This document shows, in pieces, positions 6,284 to 6,870 of a DNA stretch of 6,870 nt. The notes below the pieces were generated by a model, which searched no databases, was not told the DNA's origin, and saw only the letters and a list, made by a program, of their open reading frames with translations. A program made the translations under genes and the position numbers. The stretch is from Actinobacteria bacterium ATB1 (lineage in GTDB: Bacteria > Actinomycetota > Acidimicrobiia > UBA2766): assembly GCA_021404985.1 (NCBI GenBank), contig QWHP01000153.1:1-6870 (forward strand), in the 5' to 3' direction. Numbering within the stretch: position 1 is the first letter of the stretch; each line of letters begins with the position of its first letter.

Positions 6284-6870
6284 GTGACGCAGGCGAAGTC
6301 GGGAGCAGTGCCGGATCCGCTTACCCTGATCAGGCCGCGACGCCGGATCGTGGGCATGTGTGCAGTCCTGTTGCCCTTCTCCGGACAAGAGATCGACTGG
6401 GCCGGACTGGGAGACCTCGTCGAGCGCACGCTTGACGCCGGTCTCGTTCCGGCCGTGAACATGGATACGGGACACGGGCAACTCATCGGAGCCGACGAGC
6501 GTTCCGAGGTGCTCCGCCTCGTTGCCAGAGCAACGGGCTCCCGTCGAGGCCCCTTCTTCAAACCCGAAGCGGCCGCTCACAGGTTCGTGTCAGGGGTGCA
6601 CGTCCACGACCAACCGGACTCACAGTTCGACGCCGACGGATATGGGTCCGGGCTCGCCGAGGTCGTCGAGGCCGGTGGGACCCCGATCGTCTTCCCCTCC
6701 TGGGGACTGAGTTCCCTTCGGGGGCGGCGCCTCCAGGCGGCGTACCGCAGCTTCGGCGAGGTTGCGACCCGCTTCCTCGGCTTCGAGCTCGCCACGACGT
6801 TCGTACCAGAGGGCCGTATCTGGACCTTGGGGGAGTATGCATCGATACTCGAGGTAGAGCAGTGTGCCGG
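6284..6870 (+). CDS. Dihydrodipicolinate synthase/aldolase-like TIM-barrel protein, N-terminal part, cut by the window edge
   Basis: 195 codons are open from GTG 6284 to the right edge. After about 20 mostly polar residues comes RIVGMCAVLLPFSGQEIDW (21-39), which resembles the first strand of DapA-type barrels (G..ALLTPF....D). LVERTLDAGLVPAVNMDTG (45-63) matches the second strand, with AVNMDTG in place of the usual GTTGE segment. DERSEVLRLV matches the following helix. VSGVHVHDQ and GGTPIVFPSWGL look like later barrel strands. The family makes or cleaves carbon-carbon bonds next to a keto acid through a Schiff-base lysine (DapA, NanA, KDG aldolases); whether that lysine is present cannot be seen. 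ATG at codon 25 (6356) is an alternative start, but it would remove most of the first strand. The gene is transcribed away from the DAC gene. Family assignment is moderate and substrate unknown. Confidence 0.6.
   Translation, partial: MTQAKSGAVPDPLTLIRPRRRIVGMCAVLLPFSGQEIDWAGLGDLVERTLDAGLVPAVNMDTGHGQLIGADERSEVLRLVARATGSRRGPFFKPEAAAHRFVSGVHVHDQPDSQFDADGYGSGLAEVVEAGGTPIVFPSWGLSSLRGRRLQAAYRSFGEVATRFLGFELATTFVPEGRIWTLGEYASILEVEQCA

Noticed and set aside
5208..6287. Plus-strand open frame of 359 codons opposite the DAC gene
   Set aside because: Its composition is that of an antisense shadow and it has no recognisable domain, whereas the minus strand shows DAC motifs and a zinc ribbon.

Overview
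The window is strongly G+C-rich with G/C-dominated third codon positions. It carries an 845-residue Ski2-type helicase with the C-terminal region (DUF3516) that I know from Actinomycetota. Several genes also have a TANNNT -10 box about seven bases before the start codon, the leaderless arrangement common in that phylum. I read it as chromosomal DNA of an actinobacterium; class and genus cannot be fixed from this sequence. No mobile element, CRISPR array, tRNA or rRNA was seen.

Layout, left to right. Positions 1-891 (minus) hold the N-terminal part of an exported GH31 family alpha-glycosidase that runs off the left edge. An intergenic gap with a terminator-like hairpin follows. Positions 1023-3560 (minus) hold the intact helicase, and 3609-3926 (minus) a 105-residue protein of unknown function. 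Positions 4032-5001 (minus) hold a PQQ-dependent sugar dehydrogenase-like beta-propeller gene that is broken in the given sequence by five single-base frameshifts. Positions 4998-6191 (minus) hold a 397-residue protein with a diadenylate cyclase (DAC/DisA_N-like) core and a C-terminal zinc ribbon; its stop overlaps the GTG start of the sugar dehydrogenase. A 92-base divergent promoter region leads to 6284-6870 (plus), the N-terminal part of a protein that looks like the dihydrodipicolinate synthase/aldolase TIM-barrel family and runs off the right edge.

The DAC gene and the sugar dehydrogenase gene form one translationally coupled unit. The 105-residue gene and the helicase probably form a second tandem pair, although the helicase also has its own promoter-like box. 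GH31, sugar dehydrogenase and a DapA/KDG-aldolase-like protein all fit carbohydrate or sugar-acid metabolism, but that link is inference. The most interesting element is the DAC-zinc ribbon protein, a possible cyclic-di-AMP synthase of unusual architecture. The second is the cluster of same-sense frameshifts confined to the gene coupled to it.
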